This document shows positions 1 to 8,204 of a DNA stretch of 64,000 bases, piece by piece. The position numbers and the translations under genes were made by a program. Below the pieces are notes generated by a model. It worked only from the letters and a program-made list of their open reading frames with translations. It had not been told where the DNA came from and made no database searches. Numbering within the stretch: position 1 is the stretch's first letter; every line of letters begins with the position of its first letter. Source of the stretch: an uncultured Oscillospiraceae bacterium (GTDB taxonomy: Bacteria; Bacillota; Clostridia; Oscillospirales; Oscillospiraceae); the NCBI GenBank assembly GCA_934590355.1, contig CAKTOX010000007.1:17763-81762 (forward strand). The letters are read 5' to 3'.

Positions 1-1
1 G

Positions 2-1069
2 GTGATCTTTCTCCTCGCCGCATTTACCGAGCGCAGCTTCCTGAGCATCGCGTTTGACTCCGGCGGCGTCACGACGGGCCCGATGACGGTGCCGTTCATC
101 CTCGCGATGGGTCTAGGCGTTTCGATGATCCGAAGCGACAAGTCCGCCGAGGCGGACAGCTTCGGTCTGGTCGCGCTGTGCTCGGTGGGGCCGATAATCT
201 CGGTGCTCATCCTCGGATTTTTCTACAACGACAGCGAGGCGGTCGCGGGACTGTCGGGCGCGTCGTTTGCAAACACGGCGGAGATAGGCTCGGCGTTTTT
301 ATCGGCGCTCCCCGCGTACCTTGCGGAGATGGCGATAGCGCTCCTGCCCATCGTTGCGATATTCGTGCTGTTTCAGATATTTCTGCTGCACCTGCACGGC
401 AGACCTCTTGCGAAGATCCTCATCGGCATCGTGTACACCTATGTCGGGCTCGTGCTGTTTCTCACGGGCGTGAACGTCGGATTTTCGACCCTCGGCGCGG
501 AGCTGGGCGCGCAGCTCGCCTCGAGCGGGGCGCGGTTTATTCTCATCCCGCTGTCGATGCTGCTGGGCTGGTTCATCATCTCCGCCGAGCCCGCGGTCGG
601 CGTTCTGGAAAAGCAGATCGAGCAGGTCAGCGCAGGCGCAATCCCGGGCAAGGCGATAAAGCTGAGCCTGTCGATCGCAATAGCGCTTGCGATGGGACTT
701 GCGATGCTGCGCGTGCTCACGGGGATAAGCATTCTGTGGTTCCTCGTCCCCGGCTACACCATCGCGCTCGGCCTGTCGTTTTTCGTGCCGGACATCTACA
801 CCGCCATCGCGTTTGACTCCGGCGGCGTCGCGTCCGGACCCATGACCGCGACCTTCATGCTCCAGTTCATGATGGGCGCGAGCACCGCGCTCGGCGGCAA
901 CGTGCTGACCGACGCATTCGGCGTCGTGGCGATGGTCGCAATGATGCCGCTGCTGTCCATTCAGGTCGTGGGCGTGCTGTATGAGGGCAAGGCGAAGCGC
1001 GAGGCGGAGCCCGAGCCGAGCTACGGCGCTTACGATATAATCGAGCTGTGGGAGGAGAGCCCCGTATGA
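2..1069 (+). CDS. DUF1538 family membrane protein (5' partial)
   Basis: The open frame runs in from the window edge, so the true start lies outside. It is a very hydrophobic protein with about ten predicted membrane segments. Two copies of a signature, IAFDSGGVTTGPMT near residues 16-29 and IAFDSGGVASGPMT near residues 269-282, mark an internal duplication typical of DUF1538 proteins, which are thought to be inner-membrane transporters of unknown substrate. The C-terminal 25 residues are charged and cytoplasmic-looking. The stop overlaps the start of the PII-like gene by four bases (ATGA), so the two are translationally coupled and probably work together, the PII-like protein sensing a small molecule and gating this one. 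Family identity is clear; the transported substrate is unknown. Confidence 0.8.
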   Translation: MIFLLAAFTERSFLSIAFDSGGVTTGPMTVPFILAMGLGVSMIRSDKSAEADSFGLVALCSVGPIISVLILGFFYNDSEAVAGLSGASFANTAEIGSAFLSALPAYLAEMAIALLPIVAIFVLFQIFLLHLHGRPLAKILIGIVYTYVGLVLFLTGVNVGFSTLGAELGAQLASSGARFILIPLSMLLGWFIISAEPAVGVLEKQIEQVSAGAIPGKAIKLSLSIAIALAMGLAMLRVLTGISILWFLVPGYTIALGLSFFVPDIYTAIAFDSGGVASGPMTATFMLQFMMGASTALGGNVLTDAFGVVAMVAMMPLLSIQVVGVLYEGKAKREAEPEPSYGAYDIIELWEESPV

Positions 1070-1719
1070 ACTACGTTATCTCAATAGTAAACCCCGAGGC
1101 CCACGAGCTGCTCACGCAGATATGTGCGCAGCTTGAGCTGCCGCTCACGCTGTCCGCGCACGGTCACGGCACCGCGGTGCAGAGCATGATGGAGCTGCTG
1201 GGCATCGAATCGAACGAAAAACGCATCGTGATGACGGTCGCGGATGCGGATAAGACCGAGCGGCTCATTCAGGCGCAGCGGCGGTATCTGCATCTGGGCG
1301 TGCCCGGGCACGGGATAGTCATCGCCGTGCCGCTTAAAAGCATCGGAGGAGGAAAAGCAATGGCGTATTTAGGCGCAGACAATAAATCGGCAAAGCAGCC
1401 GCCCGAGCTCAGCTATGAGCACGAGCTCATCGTTGCGGTCACGAATGAGGGCTGCACGGACATGGTCATGAACGCGGCCCGCGCTGCGGGAGCCCGCGGC
1501 GGCACGACCATCCACGCCAAGGGCACAGGCGAAAAGGACCCGCGGTTTTACAACATAACCCTCGCCAAGGAAAAAGAGGTGCTGCTCATCGTGTCCGCCG
1601 CCGAACAGAAGGCGGAGATAATGGGTGCGATCCTCAAAAAGGCAGGCCCCGACACCGAGGCGGGCACCGTCGTGTTCTCCCTGCCCACCACTGCCGTCGC
1701 CGGCTTCGGGTTTTTTTAA
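1066..1719 (+). CDS. PII-like nitrogen-regulator family protein
   Basis: A 217-residue protein about twice the length of a single PII chain. The C-terminal half (ELIVAVTNEG through KKAGPDTEAGTVVFSLP) has the alternating strand-helix pattern of PII/GlnB-like trimeric sensors, and the N-terminal half looks like a diverged second copy, so it may be a tandem PII fold. No T-loop tyrosine is obvious, so classical uridylylation is unlikely. The ATG at 1066 is chosen because GGAGGAG lies 10-16 bases upstream and it overlaps the DUF1538 stop. Pairing with DUF1538 suggests it regulates that transporter. The gene ends flush with the first repeat of the downstream mosaic. Ligand unknown. Confidence 0.75.
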   Translation: MNYVISIVNPEAHELLTQICAQLELPLTLSAHGHGTAVQSMMELLGIESNEKRIVMTVADADKTERLIQAQRRYLHLGVPGHGIVIAVPLKSIGGGKAMAYLGADNKSAKQPPELSYEHELIVAVTNEGCTDMVMNAARAAGARGGTTIHAKGTGEKDPRFYNITLAKEKEVLLIVSAAEQKAEIMGAILKKAGPDTEAGTVVFSLPTTAVAGFGFF

Positions 1720-2622
1720 TGGCGCTTTGAGGCAGTCACGGATACGGTGATTGCAGTGGCACGGCTCGCTCGCCGCGAGGGGCAGTTCGCCTTGGGATAT
1801 CACCTATACATCTATTGCGGGTACTCGGTATCGAAGCTGCCGACAAAACCGTAAAGCTGTCGCACTATCGGAGTGCGTCATTGGCTCCCTTGCGTAAAGG
1901 GAGCTGTCAGCGATAGCTGACTGAGGGATCGTTTTTGCGCAGCAAACCGGAACAGACAATCCCTCCGGCTTTCGCTTTGCTCAAGCCACCTCCCTTTGCA
2001 CAAGGGAGGCGCTGGTGCAGCCTAAGTCGGAAGCGCAATCAACGCCGTGGGGGCGAGCATTGCCCGCCACGGCGAGAGGCTGGGCTTCCCCTTGAGGGGA
2101 AGCTGTCAGGCGCAGCCTGACTGATGAGGTGATTTAAAATCTTTTACTTAGGATAATTAACACCTCATCCGGCTCTCCGCTGCGCTCCGACCCACCTTCC
2201 CCTAAAAGGGGAAGGCAATGTCTTGGCAATATCGCTGCCTTGTCTTTTATACATTTCAAATAACCAAAACTACTGACCATGCGGGCGAGCAATGCTCGCC
2301 CCTACGGCATAGCTTGCACTTCCGACGAGAATGTAGGGGCGACCATTGGTCGCCCGCTGTTACGCTTTTGTCGGCAGTCCGTCACCGTGTCGGCGCAATA
2401 TTTTCTATTGCCAATGTCGGAGGCGAACTGCCACTCGCTTGCCGCCACTGCCGTGGAGGCAATGCGCCACGGACATTGGAGCAAAATTTTCTGCGCAAGC
2501 ACAGTAACGAACTGCCGACGAAGACAGCACTCACGGGTAGCGAGAGTTTTTCGGTTTAATCAGTATTTTCGACACCGGGCTACCAGAGATATATGTATCC
2601 GTAGCAGCCTCAATGCGCCACC
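1720..2622. repeat. Intergenic repeat mosaic (A, C, B, D, A')
   Basis: No gene is supported here. Left to right: an A arm directly after the PII stop (1721-1860), a complete C repeat (1883-2009), a B-linker-D composite (2083-2357), an A' arm (about 2371-2440), its inverted partner (about 2455-2520) and a closing A arm (to about 2610). Short open frames on both strands here only read through the repeats. Confidence 0.85.
2083..2357. mobile_element. Composite repeat B-linker-D, copy 1
   Basis: B (2083-2215) starts and ends with the near-palindrome TTCCCCTTGAGGGGAAG (one end altered to CCTAAAAGG). A linker of about 65 bases follows, then D (2281-2357), bounded by the hairpins GGGCGAGCAATGCTCGCCC and GGGCGACCATTGGTCGCCC. 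The same order and linker recur at 61876-62149, and truncated at 23304-23527 and 26983-27190. The unit has no coding capacity and behaves like a MITE, which is inference. Confidence 0.7.
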
Positions 2623-2655
2623 AAAAAACCCCGGAGAGTCTTGAACTCTCCGGGG
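2623..2655 (-). terminator. Rho-independent terminator of the AcnX operon
   Basis: An 11-bp stem (CCCCGGAGAGT with ACTCTCCGGGG, loop CTTGA) is followed on the minus strand by six T. It lies 22 bases past the small-subunit stop. Confidence 0.9.
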
Positions 2656-2677
2656 TGCGGTGTTTTAAGGGGGCTGT

Positions 2678-3118
2678 TTACTCGACCTCGACGACGCCGT
2701 CGGACTTGACGGTGACCTTCGCGCCGGTTTTGACATACTCCAAAAACTCGTCGCCGAGGCTGTCAACGACGGGCATTTTCGCATCCGTCCAAACGTCGCC
2801 GAGGATGGCGCCGGACGCGGCGAGCGGGTCGATGGGCTTGGAAAACAGCATGCACGACGCCTGCTTTCCCATCGCGCACACGGTGAAGAGCACCATGCCG
2901 CCCGTGGTCGAGCCGATGGTCATCGGCAGGCACAGCGCCTTGCCGATCATGGGCTTTTTGTAAATATCGGCATTGTTCTGGTCGCCGCATTTCATCTGCT
3001 TATCTCCGAACATCATGCCCATCTGGTACGAGGCGAGCGTGTTGAAGCCACCGTGGGACACGAGCGCCTCGGCGGTGCAGGTGCCGGGGACGACTACTCT
3101 TCCTTTGAAAGTCTTCAT
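2678..3118 (-). CDS. Aconitase X small (swivel) subunit, DUF126
   Basis: A 146-residue protein matching the AcnX swivelling domain: an N-terminal beta-rich stretch (FKGRVVVPGTCTAEALVSHGGFN) and a conserved glycine-serine-threonine loop (MTIGSTTGGMVLF near residues 65-78) expected at the interface with the large subunit. In the AcnX family the two parts form a hydro-lyase with an iron-sulfur cluster in the active site. Characterised members are bacterial cis-3-hydroxy-L-proline dehydratase and archaeal mevalonate-5-phosphate dehydratase. The start overlaps the large-subunit stop by one base (TAATG), so the subunits are co-translated. Which substrate is used here cannot be told from sequence. 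Confidence 0.85.
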   Translation of the reverse strand: MKTFKGRVVVPGTCTAEALVSHGGFNTLASYQMGMMFGDKQMKCGDQNNADIYKKPMIGKALCLPMTIGSTTGGMVLFTVCAMGKQASCMLFSKPIDPLAASGAILGDVWTDAKMPVVDSLGDEFLEYVKTGAKVTVKSDGVVEVE

Positions 3119-4398
3119 TATTTGCCCTCCCTCTTCGTTGTGATGGTGTGCAGTATCTCCGCCTCGGTGTAGTAGCGCGCGCTCGTGTAGGTGCGCAGCT
3201 TATTCGAGGAGGTGATGACCGCCTTCTTCTTGCACAGGGGGTTATTCATGTACATCAGCGGGCAGATGTAGCTGAGAATGATACCCTGACGCTTGAGCTG
3301 CTTATAATACGGCGTCTTTTCAAACTCCTTGATGACGGGCGTGGACGCGGTGAACACGGTGGGCACGGTGACCTTTTTAAGACCGTTGCTCTTGAGCTCG
3401 GCGCCGACCGCCTGAGTCCAGTCGATGAGCTGTCTGAGCGTCATGTGCGGGCAGCCCACGAAGCACAGCTCCGGCGCTGCGTCGGGGTTTTTCCAAATGA
3501 CGGGGTAGCTCGCCTTGACGCGCTCAAGCTCCGCGTCGTCTATGACATAGACCTGCGCGCCCTCGGCTATCAGGCTCTCGCCCTGCTCGACCGCTTCGGG
3601 AGTGAGATTTTCGATGTGGTACAGTCCGACCGCGCCGTTTGACGCAGTCGCGGCGCCGAAGTCCTTGAGATAGGTGCACGCCTCGTCGTCGAGCGTCGTG
3701 CCTATCCACTTATCCAGCCCCTTGACGAACGGCACCTCCTCCATGACCTTCATGCCGATGGCCGAGCCGAGAAGCTGCGCCTCGGGCTTTTTGCTGCATT
3801 TGACCTCGACCACCCAGGTCGCCTTGCGGTTCTCGTCGAGCAGCAGCCCGAATTCGGGCACGAAGCCCGCTATCGAGCCCATGAGCTCGATCATGCCGGA
3901 GTTGCGGTTGCACCTCGCGCCAAGCACGGAGTTTGCGTACACGACCGCCGACGACTCCGCCCACGAGAGCACCTCGCCCTCGGCGGGCTTGTTGCCGACC
4001 TGATCGAGATAGCAGGTGCAGGTGTAGTCATCGTCGCTCGTTATGCCGAGCTCGCGCAGCTGCTCCTCGTACTTATCCTGCTCGGTGTACATGAATTTTT
4101 TGAACACAAGATCCTCGATGAGGTTGCTGGGAACGTGCTTATCCAGCGGCTTGGGATCGGCGGTGAACTTCTGACCGGAAACGAGCCCCGCGTCAATTAT
4201 CTCCTGATACAGATCGTAGACGGGCTTCATGACCTTCAGACCGAAGCTGATAACGGTGTGGCCGTATTTCGAGCTTATCGGCACCATGCGTTCGGCGCCG
4301 AATGTGTCGCCGTACATAACGAGGGTCTTGACGACCTTTGCCATGACCTCTCCCTTTTCGCCGTTGAGCATTGCCTGCTGTTCGGGTGTGAGCTTCAT
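3118..4398 (-). CDS. Aconitase X catalytic (large) subunit, DUF521
   Basis: A 426-residue protein of normal length for the AcnX large subunit. Cysteine motifs likely to bind the Fe-S cluster are visible: CTCYLDQVGNKP, GARCNRNSG, FVGCPHMTLRQL and SYICPLMYMNNPLC. The protein is cytoplasmic with no signal peptide. It is first in a two-gene operon driven by the promoter at 4464-4492 and divergent from a TetR-type regulator, which probably controls it. No proline racemase, transporter or mevalonate gene lies nearby, so neither characterised reaction is favoured by context. The start ATG at 4398 has GGAAG ten bases upstream. Confidence 0.88.
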   Translation of the reverse strand: MKLTPEQQAMLNGEKGEVMAKVVKTLVMYGDTFGAERMVPISSKYGHTVISFGLKVMKPVYDLYQEIIDAGLVSGQKFTADPKPLDKHVPSNLIEDLVFKKFMYTEQDKYEEQLRELGITSDDDYTCTCYLDQVGNKPAEGEVLSWAESSAVVYANSVLGARCNRNSGMIELMGSIAGFVPEFGLLLDENRKATWVVEVKCSKKPEAQLLGSAIGMKVMEEVPFVKGLDKWIGTTLDDEACTYLKDFGAATASNGAVGLYHIENLTPEAVEQGESLIAEGAQVYVIDDAELERVKASYPVIWKNPDAAPELCFVGCPHMTLRQLIDWTQAVGAELKSNGLKKVTVPTVFTASTPVIKEFEKTPYYKQLKRQGIILSYICPLMYMNNPLCKKKAVITSSNKLRTYTSARYYTEAEILHTITTKREGK

Positions 4399-4463
4399 GT
4401 TCTGATCACTTCCTTTTAGAATATTTCAAATTTTAAAATCATCGTCAGGGTTTTAACAACTCC

Positions 4464-4492
4464 ATTTTATACCTCGGCTTTTGTGATGTCAA
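4464..4492 (-). promoter_or_regulatory. Sigma-A promoter of the AcnX operon
   Basis: On the minus strand TTGACA (4492-4487), 17-base spacer, TAAAAT (4469-4464). It lies about 40 bases from the divergent TetR promoter, so one operator could serve both. Confidence 0.8.
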
Positions 4493-4528
4493 CAAATTTT
4501 ACCGTGCCCCGCAAGACGGCGAAAATGC

Positions 4529-4556
4529 TTGCGCGGCGGGGAATGTGTGATATAAT
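4529..4556 (+). promoter_or_regulatory. Sigma-A promoter of the TetR gene
   Basis: TTGCGC (4529-4534), 16-base spacer, perfect TATAAT (4551-4556). It predicts a short leader of about 30 bases before the ATG at 4592. Confidence 0.7.
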
Positions 4557-4591
4557 AATCAAAACAAAAAATTATTTCGGAGGTGCGTGCC

Positions 4592-5185
4592 ATGCCGTAC
4601 AAAGCCAAAAGCGACCTTACCAAAGCGGCGATAAAAAAGAGCTTTCTGAAGCTCCTGAACGAAAAGCCCATAAGCCAGATAAGCGTGCGCGACATCGCCG
4701 AGGGCTGCGGCTTCAACCGCAACACGATCTACTATCACTATGACGATATCCCCTGCCTCGTCGAGGAGATAGTCATTGAGGCCGCCGACCATATAATCGC
4801 GCAGTATTCCGACTTCAGCTCGCTCGAGGCCTGTCTCGAGAAGGCCGTGGAGTACGCGCTTGCGCACAAGCGGAGCGTGCTGAATATTTATAACTCCTCC
4901 AACCGCAGCGTATATGAGCTGTACCTCATGAAGGTCTGCGGCGCCGTTGTGGAAAAATACATCAGCACCGTTTTCGGTGACACCAACGCCGACCCCGACA
5001 GCCTCGATACGCTCATTCGCTTTTATAAGTGCGAGAGCTTCGGACAGATAATCGACTGGCTCAACTGCGCAATGAATTATAACCTGTGCGAGCAGTTCAA
5101 TAAGCTGTGCAAGCTGCGCGAGGGTTTCGCGGAGATCCTCGTCGAACGCTGCCGATCTGCCGGCGGCAGCGGCAATGCGCCTTGA
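4592..5185 (+). CDS. TetR/AcrR family transcriptional regulator
   Basis: A 197-residue protein with an N-terminal TetR DNA-binding helix-turn-helix (KAAIKKSFLKLLNEKPISQISVRDIAEGCGFNRNTIYYHY, near residues 9-48) and an all-helical ligand or dimer domain. The ATG at 4592 is preferred over the GTG at 4583 because GGAGG (4579-4583) is 8 bases upstream. It is divergent from the AcnX operon with facing promoters, so it likely represses that operon and itself; the inducer is unknown. The last residues (SGGSGNAP) run into repeat A: the stop lies in CGCCTTGA, the repeat outer end, so the native C-terminus has probably been replaced. Confidence 0.85.
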   Translation: MPYKAKSDLTKAAIKKSFLKLLNEKPISQISVRDIAEGCGFNRNTIYYHYDDIPCLVEEIVIEAADHIIAQYSDFSSLEACLEKAVEYALAHKRSVLNIYNSSNRSVYELYLMKVCGAVVEKYISTVFGDTNADPDSLDTLIRFYKCESFGQIIDWLNCAMNYNLCEQFNKLCKLREGFAEILVERCRSAGGSGNAP

Positions 5186-5714
5186 GATAGTGCCGATACG
5201 GTCAGTGCGTCAGCTCGGTTACGAAAGTGTCGACGAAACCATATCTGCCGCGCACTATCGGGGTGCGTCATTGGCTCCCTTGCGTAAAGGGAGCTGTCAC
5301 CGCAGGTGACTGAGGGATCGTTTTTTCATAGGCGCATTGACGCACCTACGGATACGCATTTTGCGGCAGCACGGTATCGAAAGTGCAGAGAAAACAATAT
5401 CTGCCGCGCACTATCGTAGAGCGAAGCAGCAACGGTTTTGTCGGAACAACAGCTTCGGGCTGACATAATAGATGTATTCGCACCATATTGAGGCGCTATT
5501 AAAAGAACAATCCCACCGGCTCGGCTTACGCCGACCCACCTCCCTTTGCACAAGGGCAACTGCCGTTGAGGCAGAGCGCTACCGACAATGGAGATAGATA
5601 AACTGCGCCGACACGGTGACGGACTGCGGCGGTTTTGTCGGCAGCTTCGTAACCGAGCTGACGCAAAAACCGTATCGGTAAAATCCCAAGGCGCATCGCC
5701 CCTATGGCAATAGT
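5186..5714. repeat. Intergenic repeat mosaic with C split by A
   Basis: No gene is supported. An A arm continues from the TetR stop. A C repeat begins at about 5273 and is interrupted near 5325 by an A-type unit of about 180 bases (to about 5505) before its other half (5508-5555) resumes. A' and A arms follow. The same C-with-A-inside arrangement occurs at 16804-17088 and 27283-27568. Confidence 0.8.
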
Positions 5715-5743
5715 TTGACTTTTGAGAAAAAATTTGATATAAT
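5715..5743 (+). promoter_or_regulatory. Strong sigma-A promoter of the MFS gene
   Basis: TTGACT (5715-5720), 17-base spacer, TATAAT (5738-5743). The predicted start is near 5750, so the leader carries the hairpin at 5761-5795. Confidence 0.85.
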
Positions 5744-5760
5744 AACAGTGTTGAGTAGCA

Positions 5761-5795
5761 AAAAAGCGTAAGTCCAAACCGGACTTGCGCTTTTT
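5761..5795 (+). terminator. Leader terminator hairpin or attenuator before the MFS gene
   Basis: The stem GCGTAAGTCC pairs with GGACTTGCGC (one G-T pair, loop AAACC), flanked by A and T tracts, with seven T on the plus strand. It sits between the promoter (5715-5743) and the start codon at 5832, so transcription must read through it to express the transporter. An alternative anti-terminator pairing could not be identified by eye. Confidence 0.7.
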
Positions 5796-5831
5796 TTATT
5801 TGCGTAAATTTGCAAGAAAAGAGGAACAAAA

Positions 5832-6992
5832 ATGAAACAAGCAAAGCTCAAACCGCTGGCGGCGAGCATACTCTCGCTGTCGCTTCTGACGGTCATGGCG
5901 GGCGCGGCGGTCGCGCCGGCGCTGGAGGTCATCCGCGCTCACTTCTCCGACGCAAGCCGCACCTCGGTGCAGCTCATCGTCAGCATGCCCGCCGTTTTCA
6001 TCGTCATAACGAACCTGTGCTTCAACCGCCTTGCCGAAAAATTCGGCTCGAAAACGCTCGTCATGGCGGGGCTCGTGCTGTACACTGCGGGCGGCTGCTG
6101 CGCGGGGCTGTTCGACTCGATAGGCCTCGTTCTGCTCATGCGCGCCCTCGTCGGCGTGGGCGTCGGAATTATAATGCCGCTCTCGACAGGGCTTCTGACC
6201 TACTACTTCCCGCCCGAAAAGCGCGAGGGACTGATGGGTCTGGCGTCGGCGGCAAATCAGCTCGGCGGCGTGATCGCAACGCTGCTCGCGGGCTTGCTTG
6301 CGGGCATAAGCTGGCGGCTGAGCTTCATGGTGTACCTCATGGGGCTCATCAGCATCGTGCTGTGCATGATATTCATGCCGAACGACCGCATCGGCGGCGC
6401 GGCTCAGCCCGACGAGGCACCGCGCGGCGGCGTTTTTCGGCGCAACCTCACGCATATCGCCGCGATGTTTCTGCTCATGAGCGCGTTTTTTATCTACCCT
6501 GCGAATTTCGCCATCGTCACCGCCGCCGAGGGCGACATTCCCATGAAGCTGTGCGCACCGGTGATGGCGGGGCTTGACCTCGTCGCGTTTCTGGGCGGGC
6601 TGCTGTTTGTATGGGTCAAGCGTGTGAGCGGACGCGGTGCCGCGCTTGTTGCGCCGCTGATGTTTTTGGCGGGCTACTGCCTGCTGGCGTTTGCCGGCGG
6701 CATGGCGGGAACGCTCGCGGGCTCGGCGCTCATCGGCTTTGCAAACGGCGTCGGCATACCGTATATCATCTCGACCGCCTCCGCCAACGAGGGCAGGCGA
6801 GCAGCAACGACCGTCATGCCGCTGCTCTCGGCATCATTGTATCTCGCGCAGTTCGTGAGCCCGTTTCTGCTGTCGGCAGTCGCGGCGTTTGCCGGAGGCT
6901 CCGCACGGCTTCCGTATTACCTCGCCGTCGCTCTCAGCGCCCTGCTGTGTCTGGTCTCTCTCCCCCACTGCCATGGGGGCGATACGCCTTGA
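5832..6992 (+). CDS. MFS transporter
   Basis: A 386-residue integral membrane protein with 12 hydrophobic segments and no large loops, the pattern of a major facilitator superfamily drug or metabolite exporter (DHA1-like). The loop after helix 2 (NRLAEKFGSKTLVMAG) fits the MFS G-x-L-a-D-r-x-G-r motif loosely, and helices 4-5 carry RALVGVGVGIIMPLSTGLL. The SD AGAGGAA precedes the ATG at 5832. Expression is probably gated by the leader hairpin. The C-terminus SLPHCHGGDTP is read from repeats A' and A, and the TGA lies in CGCCTTGA. Substrate unknown. Confidence 0.85.
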   Translation: MKQAKLKPLAASILSLSLLTVMAGAAVAPALEVIRAHFSDASRTSVQLIVSMPAVFIVITNLCFNRLAEKFGSKTLVMAGLVLYTAGGCCAGLFDSIGLVLLMRALVGVGVGIIMPLSTGLLTYYFPPEKREGLMGLASAANQLGGVIATLLAGLLAGISWRLSFMVYLMGLISIVLCMIFMPNDRIGGAAQPDEAPRGGVFRRNLTHIAAMFLLMSAFFIYPANFAIVTAAEGDIPMKLCAPVMAGLDLVAFLGGLLFVWVKRVSGRGAALVAPLMFLAGYCLLAFAGGMAGTLAGSALIGFANGVGIPYIISTASANEGRRAATTVMPLLSASLYLAQFVSPFLLSAVAAFAGGSARLPYYLAVALSALLCLVSLPHCHGGDTP

Positions 6993-7007
6993 GACAGCAG
7001 CGCCATC

Positions 7008-7049
7008 AAAAAACCTCGGGGCTGTTCAGTGAACAGCTCCGAGGTTTTT
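7008..7049. terminator. Bidirectional terminator
   Basis: A 14-bp stem (CCTCGGGGCTGTTC with GAACAGCTCCGAGG, one G-T pair) is flanked by A and T runs between two convergent genes. Confidence 0.9.
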
Positions 7050-7054
7050 AATTA

Positions 7055-8119
7055 TCATTTATATTCCTGCATGATCCGCTCGACGTCCTCATTGCTCGGG
7101 CGGGTCTTCTTTTTCTGTGGGGGCGCCTGAATGGTGGGCTCGGGCGCAGTTTCCGCGTCTCCCGCCTCGATGACCGTTTCGTCCTCCCGCGGCTCGGGCT
7201 GCGCAGCAGGCTCGGGCGGCGCTTCCTCCTTAGACGCGGCGGGCTCCTCGCCCGCAGGCAGTCTGCGGCGGTTGAGTACGATCAGCCAGCCCTCGAGCAT
7301 CAGCATTCCCGCAGTGCCGAGAATAATGAGCTCCAGCCCCATATAGCGGCTGTCGGACAGGGTCGTTATGCACATGAACGCGCCGAAAAACACGAGAAAA
7401 CACGCGCGCCTCGGGTCGGCCTTGCCGAAGGCGTAGCCCGCGGAGACGAGCAGCGCGAGAATGACGGCGCTCACGGCGATGACCTCGATGGCGTAGAGCC
7501 AGACGTTGGGGTTATTCGAATTTGAGCGGTAGCACACGATGAGCCACAGGCAGTACATGATGACGGGCAGGGACATGAATATGCTCACGAGGCTAGGCGA
7601 ATATCTCTTGCGCGCCGCGTTGCAGATGAGCGGGAAGCTCAGTCCGCTGAGCACGGCGAGGGCGGAGATGACGACGTAAAAGCCGCGCTGCGCGTCCAAG
7701 GCGGAGTCGGCAAGAGTCAGCACGCCGCCGGCCATCATGATGACCGCGATCAGCCACGCGAGGACGATATACGCAAGCGAGGTGAAGCGCATTGCCTCGT
7801 AAAGCCCCGTCGGGTACTCGCATTTGCCGAAGGCGGGCGCCTCCTGCTCGTCCTTATGCGCAGCCAGATATGCCGCGCTTTCATCTCTTGAGAGCCTGTA
7901 CACGTCGAGCGAGCGCACCAGCCAGAGCAGCGCCGCGGCCGCTGTTATGATTATGAGAGGCACGATGTAGTTGAGCACGCTCGGGTCCATGAGTCCCGTG
8001 TCGGGGTCACGCGCTATCTGCATTTGCAGCCAGCGGAAGAATGCCCCGAACGCACCGAGTGCGCCGACGCAGCACGCCATGATGAGGCTGTCGCGTATTC
8101 CATGATCGTTTTTAAGCAT
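7055..8119 (-). CDS. Membrane protein of unknown function with charged C-terminal tail
   Basis: Not recognised. The 354-residue protein has about eight to nine hydrophobic segments through residue 275, then a proline- and acid-rich low-complexity tail (KEEAPPEPAAQPEPREDETV onward) ending in a basic patch (PQKKKTRPSNEDVERIMQEYK), so a cytoplasmic tail is likely. No transporter or enzyme signature was found. It is transcribed alone, divergent from spoIID by 85 bases, and converges on the MFS gene across a shared terminator. The Shine-Dalgarno before the ATG at 8119 is weak. Divergence from spoIID hints at a sporulation or envelope role, but this is only context. Confidence 0.7.
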   Translation of the reverse strand: MLKNDHGIRDSLIMACCVGALGAFGAFFRWLQMQIARDPDTGLMDPSVLNYIVPLIIITAAAALLWLVRSLDVYRLSRDESAAYLAAHKDEQEAPAFGKCEYPTGLYEAMRFTSLAYIVLAWLIAVIMMAGGVLTLADSALDAQRGFYVVISALAVLSGLSFPLICNAARKRYSPSLVSIFMSLPVIMYCLWLIVCYRSNSNNPNVWLYAIEVIAVSAVILALLVSAGYAFGKADPRRACFLVFFGAFMCITTLSDSRYMGLELIILGTAGMLMLEGWLIVLNRRRLPAGEEPAASKEEAPPEPAAQPEPREDETVIEAGDAETAPEPTIQAPPQKKKTRPSNEDVERIMQEYK

Positions 8120-8204
8120 AGCACCAGTCCTGAATGAATAAATTTATTACCATGTAATTTTATACTCATTTGACCCTGCCGTCAAGAAGAAAGGGGGAAA
8201 CCCG

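Noticed and set aside
2281..2357. D repeats as a CRISPR array
   Set aside because: Copies are dispersed singly with no regular spacing and no unique spacers; no cas genes.
2218..2644. Open frames of 113 and 121 codons between the PII and AcnX genes
   Set aside because: They translate repeat sequence; the same peptides recur at other loci wherever the repeats occur.
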